Part shown: one piece after another, positions 10,107 through 21,329 of the stretch
Numbering within the stretch: position 1 is the first letter of the stretch
How the letters are laid out: each line of letters begins with the position of its first letter
From: Diphasiastrum complanatum
Lineage: Eukaryota; Streptophyta; Lycopodiopsida; Lycopodiales; Lycopodiaceae
Assembly (NCBI GenBank): GCA_029204225.1
Contig: CM055111.1
Span: 20,407,003-20,471,002, forward strand
Direction of reading: 5' to 3'
Length of the DNA: 64,000 nucleotides
Made by a program: the position numbers and the translations under genes
Notes under the pieces: generated by a model
Seen by the model: the letters and a program-made list of their open reading frames with translations, nothing else
Databases searched by the model: none
Told to the model about the DNA's origin: nothing

Positions 10107-12821
10107 TCAAAGTGGTGGTAGGGTAGCAGTTGAGTGTTCTCCCAAACTCCTCTTTAGAAGAGATACATGGAACACATGATGCATATGGGTTGTTGATGGT
10201 AGATCCAGTTCGTAATTCAACTCCTCGATCTTCTGCACAATCTTGAAGTGTCCATAAAATCTGGGGGCTAACTTTTCGCTTTGAGTTTTCTTCAGCTTGG
10301 TGCATCTACAAGGTTGTAACCGTAAATACACAAAATCCCCTTCAACAAAATCACGGAAAGTCCATTTTATATCAGCATATTGCTTCATTTGTATCTGTGC
10401 TACCTTAATATGCTCTCGATTAGCTCTCAAAATATCATTCATGTGCTGAATCTGGTCCACAACTGGTGGAACTACAACCTTTGACAAATCCGCACTAATG
10501 GGTTGTAATGGTTCATGGCCATGTAATGCAAAGAAAGGTGTCATACCGATTGACACATGTGGAGTGCTATTATAACAAAATTCGACGAGGTACAACCAAT
10601 CGACCCACTTTGTTTGGTGATCCGAAACAAAATGTGGCAAATAACACTCCAACCATTGGTTGACCCTTTCTGTTTATCCATCAGTTTCTAGATGAAATGA
10701 TGCACTTAAGCACAATTTAGTGCCCAACTTGTCCATTAAGACCTTCCAAAAAGTGTAAATAAGTCGACTATCTCTATCACTCACTATCTCCTTCAGTACT
10801 TCGTGTAACTTGAAGACATTCTTCAAGAATATTTGTGCTACTTGGGCTGCACTATCAGTAGCTTTAAAAGGTAGGAAGTTTGCATATTTTGTAAGCCAGT
10901 CCACCACCACATAGATACCATCCTATCCCCCAGTTGTTGCTGGCAAAGAAGGTATAAAATCCATGCTAATACTTGTCCAACGTTGTGTAGGAATAGATAG
11001 CAGATGCAATAAACCTTGTTGCTTGACATGTTCCACCTTATTCACTTGACAAGGGATACATTCCTATACATACGTATATATTGTTTTCTTCATACCAGCC
11101 CATTTGGATAGCTTCTGGATGGTTTGATATGTCTTCAACATTCCACTATGCTCAACACTTGGAAATGAGTGTGGCTCATATAATACTTGCGGAATGAACT
11201 TGGATTTAGGAGCAAGCACAACTCTAGAATTGTCATACAGCAATTTTTGTCCTTGCTTCTTATAACAAGGATAAACAATTGAATTAGATCTTTGCAATTT
11301 CTCCCAAATCTCCTTTAAATCTGGATCCTCCATATACTCTACTTGAATGCCTTTTATCCAATCTACACTTAATGCAGTTATTGCGGAAACTATGCCAAAT
11401 CTCAAATTTGACCACAACATTCTATGCTGTTCAATTAAAGGATGATCCAAAATTTCATTTTGACGTTCCACCAAGTATGCCGCATATTTCTCTATAGATT
11501 CTGAAGATGCATTCATCTTTAAAGACCATATTCTTGATAGTGCATCCACAACTACATTGTCATTTCCTTTAAGATATTCAATGTTAAAATCATAAGATTG
11601 GACCTATGACAACCATCTCTTCTCCTTATCATTCAATTGTTTTTGGCTCAAGAAATATTTCAAACTATGATGATCACTTTTAATCACAAATTTAGAACCA
11701 TATAAGTAGTATCACCATTTCTTGAGGGCATGCACAATCTCCAGCATCTCCTTGTCATGATTCGGATATGATGCTTCCTTGTCAGTGAGTTTCCTACTCT
11801 CATAGGCAATAACTCCATTTGATTGACTCAAAATAGCTCCCAACCATGTGCCACTAGCATCCACTGTAACCATGAAAGGTAAGTTGAAGTTGTTCACCAC
11901 TAGGGTGATGTTATTACAAGGAATGGTAACTCCATTGGCAATATGGACTCTCATCTTATCGCAATGATCCAAAGATGCTAAACCGCAGTTTTGTAATGGC
12001 CTACTATTAAAGAAGTTATGCATATCACCACTATCTATTAAACAAAATACTTTCCTTCCATTAATTAATGCGTGCACATGAAAGGTTTTGTAAGAATGGG
12101 ATCCATTGAAAGCATTTAGAGATATGCTCAATAGGTCAAATTTTTGATCCCTCCTAAAAGCTCTTCCCTGCTATCTATGGTTTGATTGATGATGTGGTGA
12201 TTTATCATCGGATGAGGTGTCTTCCTTTCTTTCATTACTTTGCGACGACTCAGTGTCAATGACATTCTCAAGAAAAGTGTTAATATCGTCTTCGTCATCT
12301 TTGACAATCAAGGAAATCCCTGCAAACTTTGCTTTATCACACCTATGCCCTAGTTTTCATTTTTGCTTACAAGTGAAACATAAGCCTTGTTGTCGCAGTC
12401 GATCTATCTCTGCCTTTGATCTGACAATTTTCACCTCCAATTTGGCCTCCATGTTGCTCACTTGTTTCTTACCACTATTCCTCCTATCAACTTCTTTAAT
12501 TGTCGAGTACTAGAGGATTGTGCTAATTTTCTTATCACGTCGACGAATATCAGAATTCCACTCAGTTTCTCGCCCATTAATTTCATATCTGGGTGCTCCC
12601 GATTTAGTCGACCACTTACCAACATATTTAGGCTCGATTTTAATAGCCACCCGCATACCTTGATCCAGATCAGTACAAAAACGTGATGCTACATCAGCTC
12701 CAATATTTGGCTGCAATCCCTGTATATACCTTCGCAAATGATCTGCATCAGACACTGTGGGTAGCTTAAGAGTTAGACTCCATAAATCAAAGTTATACTC
12801 TTTTGGCGTATCTTCGTCCAT
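10107..12821 (-). pseudogene. Ty3/gypsy chromovirus-like gag-pol relic, RT deleted
   Basis: Blocks on the minus strand, in order. Gag C-part at 12821-12510 (HLRRYIQGLQPNI...). A chromovirus-style zinc knuckle near 12390-12330 (CFTCKQK, one stop, KLGHRC). A protease, LIDSGDMHNFF (~12040). Directly in the same frame comes RNase H (VDASGTWLGAILSQSNG, LTDKEASYPNHDKEML; 11860-11712), so all of RT is missing. RNase H end DALSRIW and the integrase zinc domain follow (11549-11064, with CIPCQ). The integrase core has MDFIP, SDRDSRL and ERVNQ (~11000-10630), and the C-domain ends in VFHVSLLKRS. Several stops. The integrase C-end style resembles Tekay/Del/Reina chromoviruses; no chromodomain is seen. 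Confidence 0.85.
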
Positions 12822-12835
12822 CTTTTAAAGTTGTC

Positions 12836-13357
12836 ATCATCAACTATTCCATTGTTATGTTGATGTGTCAGCATTTGCTATTGGTGTTTGTCCGAGTCAG
12901 AAGAACAAACAGAAGAAAGACCATCCAATATACTATGGCTTAGTTCCTCAGGAAAAAATTATTCGACAACAAAAAGAGAAGCACTTAGAATGATTTTTAT
13001 TGTAAAGAAATTTTGACATTATTTGTTGGGATATGCTTTTATATTCCATGTTGATCATTACATTTTAAAGTATCTTGTTAATAAACCTGATTTATCTGGA
13101 TGAATAGCTCGCTGGGTTTTGTTGCTAAAAGAATTCAATTATCAAGTAGAGCTTCGTCAAGGAAAGTATCATACTAATGCTGATTATCTTTCACGACTTA
13201 GTATGGGAAAGACTGAAGAACCGTTGAATAATGACTTTCCAGCTGAAAATTTATTCGATATATCTTTTACAAATTCTTTATATTCTGTATATCCTGACGT
13301 ATATGATTTGGAGAAGAAGACAATATTTCAATATAAGATTGCACCTTACACCATTAT
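12836..13357 (+). pseudogene. Gypsy G1 pol fragment (RNase H to integrase spacer)
   Basis: DNA and frames match the G1 copy at 38370-38930: VDVSAFAIGV-like RNase H text near 12850, WVLLLKEFNYQVELRQGKYHTNADYLSRLS at 13115-13200, and FDISFTNSLYSVYPD...KIAPYTIIN at 13240-13357. It breaks off at the copia LTR end at ~13357, exactly where the G1 copy continues with DVLFKLGAD. A copia insertion or rearrangement therefore cut it. Confidence 0.82.
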
Positions 13358-14438
13358 TAACAAAAAGAAATGAACACGAGTGGAAAGTGTTCGTGCACAG
13401 TGGAATAGGCTATCTCACTCTTTCCCTAAGCATGACTACGCCTATCAGACTCAAACAGAACATTAGTGATAGAAATCACATTCGATTTGATTACGTAGCT
13501 AAACATTAAGCATGAAGACATCAGAATGATAATTTGCCATGAACAGCTAGACTGATTGTCAGTCGCAAAATAGTCGTGAAAGACAAAACTAAATATTATT
13601 GCGAACAGCTAGACTAATAATAATTTGCGAAGAGTAGACGACCAGATTAAGCAATAAGAAAGTCAGATAGAATGTAGAAAAGCATTGTAAAATTGACACA
13701 AATATGAACGCAGAACAAACTAAGTTATATCAGATTAAGTATAGCGAAATATACAGGTCAATAATGCAGGTGAGCACAAGACAATAGCGGACGAAACCAC
13801 ATGCTTCACAAAGCTAATCCAATTTGTAAAAGGAATAAATCTATTATTGACAATACAAAGAATTGATGCGCGAAAGCACCTACTTCGTCTATCTCTAATA
13901 AGTTTCTAATGTTTGCTATATTTTTCACACACTCTGAATATGCAGATGGTATTCAATATATACATAATGTTACAGGTGTGCAGATGAAGAAGGTACAAAG
14001 TGGATGTGTTGTCTGTGGGAGATCGTGGTTGGCTGTTGTTGTTGTCAAATCTGATTGCACAGTTCATGGGACGAGCGTGAGAAGGCCATGACATCAGCCT
14101 TCGCTGAAATGAACATTGATGAAAATGCAAAAAATGCAACACTCTGACAAATGCCTTAGAATTTGATTTACAAGGTACCTTCGCTTTTTCAGTAGGACAC
14201 CTTTGGCATTTGTAGGACAGTGTCACCTTTTTTGCCTGTCACAAATCACATGTAAAAACACAATGTCGTCTTTTTCACCTGTGGAAATTTACTTGTATTT
14301 ATACAGACAATCGCGTTTTTCGCCTGCTTATTTTACATCTAAATATGTAGAATGTGCGACAACACAAGTAAAATATAGCAACATGAATGGAGACAGATTA
14401 AAATAGGATTTAGGAGAGTAGAAAAGATAAATCCAACA
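13357..14438 (-). mobile_element. 3' LTR of copia B
   Basis: On the minus strand the LTR begins TGTTGGATTTATC at 14438, directly after the purine tract aagggggag (plus 14439-14448), the classic PPT/3' LTR junction. Its sequence is the inverted counterpart of the LTR at 23233-24350 over ~1.1 kb. The 3' end is cut at ~13357 against the G1 fragment. Confidence 0.82.
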
Positions 14439-16606
14439 CTCCCCCTTAATCTGGATCCGTGAATGCCTTGATCTTCAAACTAAGCAATGTACAAAACTTG
14501 TTCTATACATTAACACTTAATGCCTTAATGAATATATATACAACCATGTCCTACGTTCTACAGTACATTAATCTTACCTCCTTGTTGAGAACCTTACCCC
14601 TGATGTAGTGATATCCGATTTCAATGTGCTTACTCCTAGAGTGAATTCTAGGGTTGGCCGATAAGGGCACTCTGATTATCACAAAATATGGTTGTAGGGC
14701 TATACTGATACAAACTAATGTCTGACAGTAAATTTCTCAACCAAAATGCTTCTTTAATAGATTGAGAAATAGCAATGTATTCTGCTTCTGTAGAATAAAG
14801 ATCGATAGAGGTTTGCTTACGATTGTTCCATGAGGTAGGACGGTCGTTGAAGGAGAATGTTAATCCAGATGTGGACTTACGATTGTCTACATCTCCTCCC
14901 CAATTTGCATCATAATATCCATTCAGCTGATGAAGATCCAATGGCCAGGATTAGCCATATACTGGTTGAGTGAGCTTATAGCAAAAGAGATGTTAGATCT
15001 TGTACAGACCAAATGGCATACATGGGAGATCCAAATATCGATCGATAAGGATACTCTCATCTGCTCCTCTTCTTGCTTGGTCTGGGGACATTGGTCCTTT
15101 GACAATTGTAGGCCTGGATCCATTGGTGAGTGAGCTAACTTACAATTCATTAGATTGTATCTGTTAAGAACATTGTGAAGATACCTTTGTTGAGTGATAT
15201 AGATCAGTCGTCTCGCTGTGTCTCTGTGGATTTGAATGCCCAGACAAAAGTGAGCTTCATCCAGATCAGTCATGTCGAACTCAGAAAACAACATCTATTT
15301 AGAATCCTTGACCAAATCGGTATTGTTTTTGAAAAGCAATGTATCATCCACATATAAGATGATAATAATCAAGGATTGTTGCACCGACTTGGAATAGACG
15401 TGTGCCTTATGGAGTTTACAAACATGATTCTTCATACCTTTTAGAACGTATCCTTTGGGCTGGACATGTAGATGTCTTCTTGTATAACTCCATTCAGATA
15501 AGTTATTTGTACATCAAGTTGTTGCACTTTGAGACCGACAACTTCAACATATGATAGGAGAGTTCGGATCGACAAATGCTTGACTACTGGACTGAAAGTC
15601 TCACTGTAGTCGACGTGGGGATCTGAGTGAATCCTCGTGCTACCAATCTTGCCTTCTTTTGATCAATTGTTCCATTGGCATTGTACTTGATCTTGAAGAT
15701 CCATTTGCAATCAATAATATTGCAGCCAATAGGAGCTTCGACTAGTGACCACGTCTGGTTCTTGATCAGAGAGGAATACTCTCTGTCCATAGCTTCTCTC
15801 CAGAGATCAAAGTCTGGTTGGCTTAGTGCCTCTTCGACTATTGTCAGTTCTTGTATCAAGAGACATGCAGACTCAAGAGTATGCCTTGTGAATTGTGTGT
15901 GCACTCGGCTTGATCTTCTGGGAGGATTCGACTGATGAACCACTCCTGGGACTTGTTGCTAGGTAGTAGCAACATCTTCATCTGATTCACTGTCAAATAG
16001 TGGGTCGTCAATGGACATGCCTGAAGCTTTGATTGTCATGTCAATGGCAGATGATGCAGGTTTTCCTGGAACAATATCCTTGCCTTTGATGTCGAAGAAC
16101 TGATCCTCGATAAAGATTGTATCCCAGCTGTATAAGACTTGCTGGGTATCGGGATCATACAGCTTGTATGTGTTATCATATGAAGTATATCCAATCAAAA
16201 TGGTCTTGAGACCTTTGAAGTCAAATTTCTTCCTCGTGTCTTTCAAGATCTGCGTGTAGGCAACACATCCGAACACTCTTAGGTTCTTCATAGAAGGCTT
16301 AGAGCCTGTCCACACCTCATGGGGTGTCTTGCTTGAGAGGGCCTTGGTTGAACATTTGTTTTGGACGTAAGGTGTAGTGGAGATAACTTCGGCCCAGAAG
16401 CTCTTGGGCAACGATGCATGTGCTAGCATACATTTGGCTGATTCAACCAATGTACAGTTCTTCCTCTCGGCTAAGCCATTAGACTGAGGATTATAAGGAG
16501 TGATGGATTGTTGCTCAATGCCTTGGCTATGGCAGTACTCCTTGTTAGCAGATTTCAAGGAATTCCCAGATGTCGAGCCAAGCTGAAGACATAGATCATC
16601 TCTCAC
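14439..16606 (-). pseudogene. Ty1/copia B pol relic (integrase, RT, RNase H)
   Basis: The minus strand carries the integrase C-half at 16606-15959 (PYNPQSNGLAERKNCTLVE, LPKSFWAEV, VFGCVAY). RT starts at 15943 (WREAMDREYSSL, CKWIFKIKYNANGT, KKARLVARGF). The LNGVIQEDIYM block is near 15490. An intact YVDD codon run lies at 15343-15354. CLGIQIHRD is near 15230. RNase H at 14941-14648 has YYDANWGGD and STEAEYIA, followed by a damaged RSKHIEIGYHYIR tail. There are several frameshifts and stops. The 3' LTR and PPT follow directly. Gag and protease are missing; upstream lies an R-type LTR segment. Confidence 0.88.
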
Positions 16607-16614
16607 CCATGACT

Positions 16615-17195
16615 GAGGAGGTCTCAGAAGGAGGAGAGCAGAGGAAGTTGAGAGCCAAGAATTACTAGCTAGGGTGACAGTGATTATTCACGTGAGCCTA
16701 CATGGTAGAAGGAATGACCATGTAGGAGCTAGTAATATTTCCTAGGCATTGTAAATAAGCGTAGACCCCCTTAAATAATTTAGAGTGAGCCACCTTTTGA
16801 TGGTGACCTCTAGTGGAAGGGCAAATTCCACTTGTATTTTTCAAATTAGTGGAATTGCCACTTGGGCTCCACATGGGCAACCTTCTTGCTTATTTAAGGG
16901 CCCTCCTCTCTTTGTGAGGGAGCTTTGAATGTATTTTCAATTTCTCTTGAGTGAATAAACAAGATCTTCCACGAGTTCTTGATGATTGTAAAGCTCCTTG
17001 TTCATGGAAATATTCTTGAGTGAAATTTCTATTAGCATGTTCTGATTTCCTTGGTGTTTGTGGATTAATTAGATTTCCTGCTTACTCTTTTGCTTGTGGA
17101 ATGTAGATGTGGATTAACCTTCTTGTTTCTTGATTTTTGTAGTTTCAGCATGCAGGTAAACTAGAGGCTGAGATTGTGGATCTGATTTGCATACT
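16615..17195 (+). mobile_element. R-type LTR segment
   Basis: Text such as ggaatgaccatgtag, agtgagccaccttttgat and gacctctagtgga is shared, in inverse orientation, with 62095-62398, and in part with 53830-53900. The stretch has a TATA-like cttatttaaggg at ~16890. A 3' part (17100-17190, cttgtttcttgatttttgtagtttcagcatg) recurs inverted at ~25095-25165. No PBS or paired LTR is clear, so the element type is unknown. Confidence 0.55.
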
Positions 17196-17839
17196 CTCTA
17201 ACAATTCTGTCCTTGATTGTTTTTGGGCATTCCAAGCATCAAGAAATGGGTGTTGTTGATCCTTGGGCTGCTAGAATACTATTAGGATGCTAGTTTTCTT
17301 GTTTCTTGTTTCTTTCTGAGTAGATTAGTCTTATCATTGCATTGTTCCCTGATCTTGGTAGACAGTTGTAGATTTGCTCTCTGATTCAGAACGTTGATCT
17401 CTATACTGAGCTAGGACTGGTTGCATGGCTTGTAAATGCATGTAGCTGAGTAACGTATTCATCTCTCCCCATTGACAGGCTGGAAATACACGTTGTAACC
17501 TGAGAAACACTTCTGCTTGAAAATCGAACTGTAACCAATGGAAGTAACAAAAAGAAGAACGAATGATAAAAAAAATTGTGTTCACCGATTCAGTGAGAAT
17601 CTGTGAACATATGGCGCCATTTCCATAGCTATGCAGACACTAAACCAGGACAAACCTTTCCGATCTGTGTTGCAAAACCATCGCTCTGAAGTCTCCACCA
17701 CGTTTCATTACTGAGCTTGTCACTTTCATCTCCATTGACGCACAACTATATTCTCGACCAAGGCTTCACGCTCCTTTTCTAGCCGAGCTCCATGACTCAC
17801 GTCTGGACCGGATGAAACGTTGTTTTATTCACCTATTGA
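17196..17839. other. Unassigned stretch
   Basis: I see no domain-bearing frame or clear repeat here. It is probably leader or LTR remnant of the G2 gypsy that follows, or internal sequence of the R element. Confidence 0.3.
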
Positions 17840-18319
17840 AACTACTCAATCACTCTTGACCGAACCACTACTCGCCATATCCCCTCAAGTCCTGAGTTAA
17901 ATCTCAATCGATGCTCATCGATCAGATCTCACCTGAGCCTTTACGTTGAAATCTTAACCGGAGCATCTGTTGAAATCTCAACTAGAGCATCTGTTGAAAT
18001 CTCAACTGACGTCTCCTCTCAGATCTCGATCGATGCCTCCTCTCAAATCTCGACTGACGTCTCCTCTCAGATCTTGCCCGATGCCTCCTCTCCAATCTCG
18101 CCCGACGCCTCCTCTTCAATCTCGACCAACGCCTCCTCTCAGATCTTGACCGACGCCTATCAATTCTCAACCGAGGATTTCTATCACCTCTCAAACGAGA
18201 GCTTTGACTTCCAACCTGAAACCAAGTCCACTTGCAGACAAAATCAACTTTCTTATTTGACTAGGTATCAGTGTTTGCCAAATACCATAGTTCTTTCCAA
18301 CTTTATTGCAAATCCCTAA
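17840..18319 (+). pseudogene. ORF with octapeptide repeat, probable 5' part of gypsy G2
   Basis: One frame is open from 17840 to the stop at 18317-18319 (160 codons), with no ATG until 18074. Its middle is a tandem repeat of eight residues of the form IS-x-D-A-S-S-Q, encoded by 24-bp units, preceded by two VEIS-T-x-A-S units. The C-terminal part is Phe/Ser/Asn-rich without a recognised domain. It lies ~190 bp before another G2 reading frame, so it may be the gag N-terminal or an extra leader ORF of G2. Confidence 0.45.
17942..18165 (+). repeat. Coding minisatellite, 24-bp unit
   Basis: About seven units of the type tctcgaccgacgcctcctctcaga are arranged head to tail (best preserved 18001-18165), with older variants upstream. 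All substitutions keep a 24-bp period and hence one reading frame. The minus-strand frame gives an Arg-rich shadow. Confidence 0.85.
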
Positions 18320-18507
18320 CGCCAATAAAAAAACAAAATAACTGTGCCATTCGGACACCACCATAGTAGTCTTTGATTCACAGTTCAAAAAAAACAAAAA
18401 ACAAATAAACAAAATCAAAACCACAAAACAAAAACACAAACACTAGTCAAGCTACCAAAAAGTCCAAGAGGCCTATTTACCCAATCCTAAGGTACTCTAG
18501 AGTTATT

Positions 18508-19625
18508 ATGGATCGTCCTTACGATCCAAATTCCCGGCATCATAGCAAAATCACCTTTGGCAATCATGACAAACGAGTCACTATTGACTCAACTGGCCAT
18601 GTCAAGCCTGCTAAAGTTTATGATGATCGGTCATCAACAACATATGACGAATCAGATAGTGTCCTGATCCAACCCAAAGGCCACTATACGAGATCAACAG
18701 ACATAATCAATTGGGGACAGGCACTGGCCACTGTGGAATGTGCTGATTCCAATCGATGTTGTATTGAAACCGCTGCAGAAGTTGTGGATATTCTCCCATC
18801 TTCTACAGACATTGATACACCCATCATCCCACTTATGATGATTCACCCGATTCCTATAGCGTGGTGCCCAAGAGAACCCATGTTTCCGAAGAAGGTATTA
18901 TTTCCATGGATGATGTTGAAATGACGGATGAACATGTCTCATTTATCTAGATGCCCAACGTTATCTGCCAAAAGCAATTTCTCAGGAAATCAAGTCACCA
19001 GGGCCATTGGCTCATGTCCAACTAACATCCAAAGTACCCAACACACAAGCGTATAGGCCCAAACCCAAAGTATACACATGAAATGTGTATCCAAACGAAG
19101 TCTGATGCCGATATGATAAGTGAGGCAACAACATCGCCCACTCAAAAACCACAAAAACCTCGATAAAACAAAATCATTGATACAATATTAACCGAGCATC
19201 AAAAATAGATGTGTGAGAAGCTTAAGCAGCCGATTAAGCCCTTGTCTAAAGAGACAAAATCCAAACCATCAGACCAAGCTTCCACGTCTGGTAGTGACTC
19301 AACAAAGATGATTCCCAAAGTTCCAGAAAACTTTGTGGAACCACCTTTTGATCTCCCACGAAAATTTAAAGATTTCACACTGGATGACATTGTTATCCAG
19401 CTACCACATCCACACCAAGAACCTACACCAAGTTCCAACTCCTTTGAAGGACCAGCTAAAACGATGCCGTTAAATCTTAAAGATCCTGACAAGGAGATGG
19501 ATCGACTAGTTCATGTTGGTGCACACCTTTCGTCCGAACAACTCTCTGATCTCAAAAAATTTACTTCGCAAATACAGGGATGTATTTGCATGGAACTATA
19601 CAGAAATGAAAGGAATTCTGCCTGA
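18508..19625 (+). pseudogene. Gypsy G2 region between gag and RT
   Basis: Two frames, 18508-18924 (MDRPYDPNSRHHSKITFGNH...) and 19209-19625 (KVPENFVEPPFDLPRKFKDF...), read as the segment preceding RT in plant gypsy polyproteins. The second ends with LVHVGAHLSSEQLSDLKKF, typical of the stretch just before the RT YRxR start. No zinc knuckle or protease DSG is visible, so these are deleted or degraded. Confidence 0.6.
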
Positions 19626-19639
19626 AGTAGTCATTCATA

Positions 19640-21250
19640 CAATTCCTTTGGAAGACAACGCTAAGCCTATTCCCTTACAGAAGTAACCCCGTCTATCGCG
19701 AGAGAATCGATGAAGATATTAAAAAAATGCTGGATGCTGGGGCCAACATACTGATTGGGTATCACCCATTGTGGTTGTACCCAAGAAAAACGACAAACTT
19801 CGTATTTGTGTCGATCTCAAGAACCTTAATGCGACAGTTATTTCCTTGTTTAAAAGATAAGCATAAAATGGCCTTTGCCACAAAGAACGGGGTTTATGCT
19901 TATAATGTCATGCCTTTTCGCTTATGCAATGCCCCTTAAACGTTTCAAACGGCCATGCAACTGGCCTTCCAAGACCTGTTACATCGGATTGGCGAGATTT
20001 ATCTCGACGATCTGGGTGTACATTCCTCAGTAGCTACGCACCTTGATGCACTGGAGAAAATCTTCATTCGCTGTCGTAGATTTGGAATTTCCCTAGACCC
20101 TGATAAGTGTCAAATCTGGGTCACCCATGGGGTGGTTCTCGGACATATAATTTCAAAGGACGATATTTCTACCGATCCTTCAAAAATCAAGATCATAGTT
20201 GAAATGCCCTTACCTGCAACAGTGAAGGAAGTTTATGTCTTCCTCGGTCACATGAATTATTATCACATCTTTATGATCCATTATGCCGGTAAGGCACGCC
20301 TCGTTTATTTAGTTGTGGTTGACCCTCGCTAGACCGAAGAACAAATTGAAGCCTTTGAGGAGTTGAAAATAGCCCTTACCACGACACCTATACTCCGCTC
20401 GCCAGACTACACGAAAGGGTTTCATGTGCATATGGACGCAAGTAAGTATGCCATTGGAGGTCTTCTTGCACAACCGGATGAGTATGGCAAGGATTTTCCA
20501 ATATGTTTCTTGAGCAGGCAACTGGTGTCTGCTGAAGTGAACTATATAACCCCTTAGTGAGAAGCATTGACGATGGTCTATGTTGTACAACACCACAAAC
20601 ATTATTACATGTTTTGGCTATCCTATAGAGCTAGTTAGTGATCGTGGCACATATTTTCTAAACACTGTCATTGATAATTTACTACGCCAGTACCTTGTCA
20701 TTCACCGAAAGAGTACACCGTACTATCCTAGGTGTAATGGCCAAGCCAAATCCACTAACAAGACGATATGTAAAATTTTGACAAAGATAATTGAAACCAG
20801 TCGCTCTGATTGGGAAACAAAACTTTTTTCAGCTATCTGGGCTTACCACAACACCCCGAAGAAAGCCACTGGGTGGGTTACCCCTTTCCACTTAGTGTAT
20901 GGTCAAGAGGCGGTAATGCATGTAGAATTCTTAGTACCTTCGCTAAGAGTCATGAAAGCTTTTTCTATAGATCTCTGTGAAAAAGCTACAATTGAGCGAC
21001 AAGTCAAGACCAGGCTATTTACGTTAGCCCAGTTATGCGAGACAAGACTCATATCTTACCATGCACAACTGGTTAACAAATGACGCCAAAAGGCCTGACA
21101 TGATCATCACTTACGCAATAAAGATTTACACTTAGGTGATTAGGTGCTTCTTTATACATTGAAGAAGCACCCAAGAAAATTGAAATTCCAAAGTGAGGGA
21201 CCGTATGCTATTAATAAATCTTTCCTAATTGTGTAGTCCAGCTGCAAACA
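19640..21250 (+). pseudogene. Gypsy G2 RT - RNase H - integrase relic
   Basis: RT starts at ~19690 (VYRERIDEDIKKMLDAG), then PLVVVPKKNDKLRICVDLKNLNA in shifting frames. A gap of ~30 residues follows, then KMAFATKNGVYAYNVMPF. IYLDDLGVHS contains the catalytic YLDD (~20000). LGHIISKDDISTDPSKI follows. RNase H starts at 20365 (VHMDASKYAIGGLLAQ). After EALTMVYVVQ (~20590) the frame jumps straight into the integrase core (PIELVSDRGTYF, PRCNGQAKSTNKTI, FSAIWAYHNTP; to 21083). RNase H end, spacer and integrase zinc domain are therefore deleted. Stops at ~19938, 20330 and 20556. The style is that of non-chromovirus (Tat/Athila-like) gypsy. Confidence 0.87.
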
Positions 21251-21329
21251 CTTGACGGAATACTCCTAGGCACTGTCGTCAATGGGGTCATCTATGCCAT
21301 TGTAATTCGACATTAACATGGCAAGGACA

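Noticed and set aside
12217-12686. Plus-strand Ser/Phe/Leu-rich ORFs
   Set aside because: They are antisense to the chromovirus zinc knuckle and gag region, which is the real coding strand.
17982-18194. Minus-strand Arg-rich ORF resembling an SR protein
   Set aside because: It is the antisense shadow of the 24-bp minisatellite, whose plus-strand frame is longer and lies in the orientation of G2.
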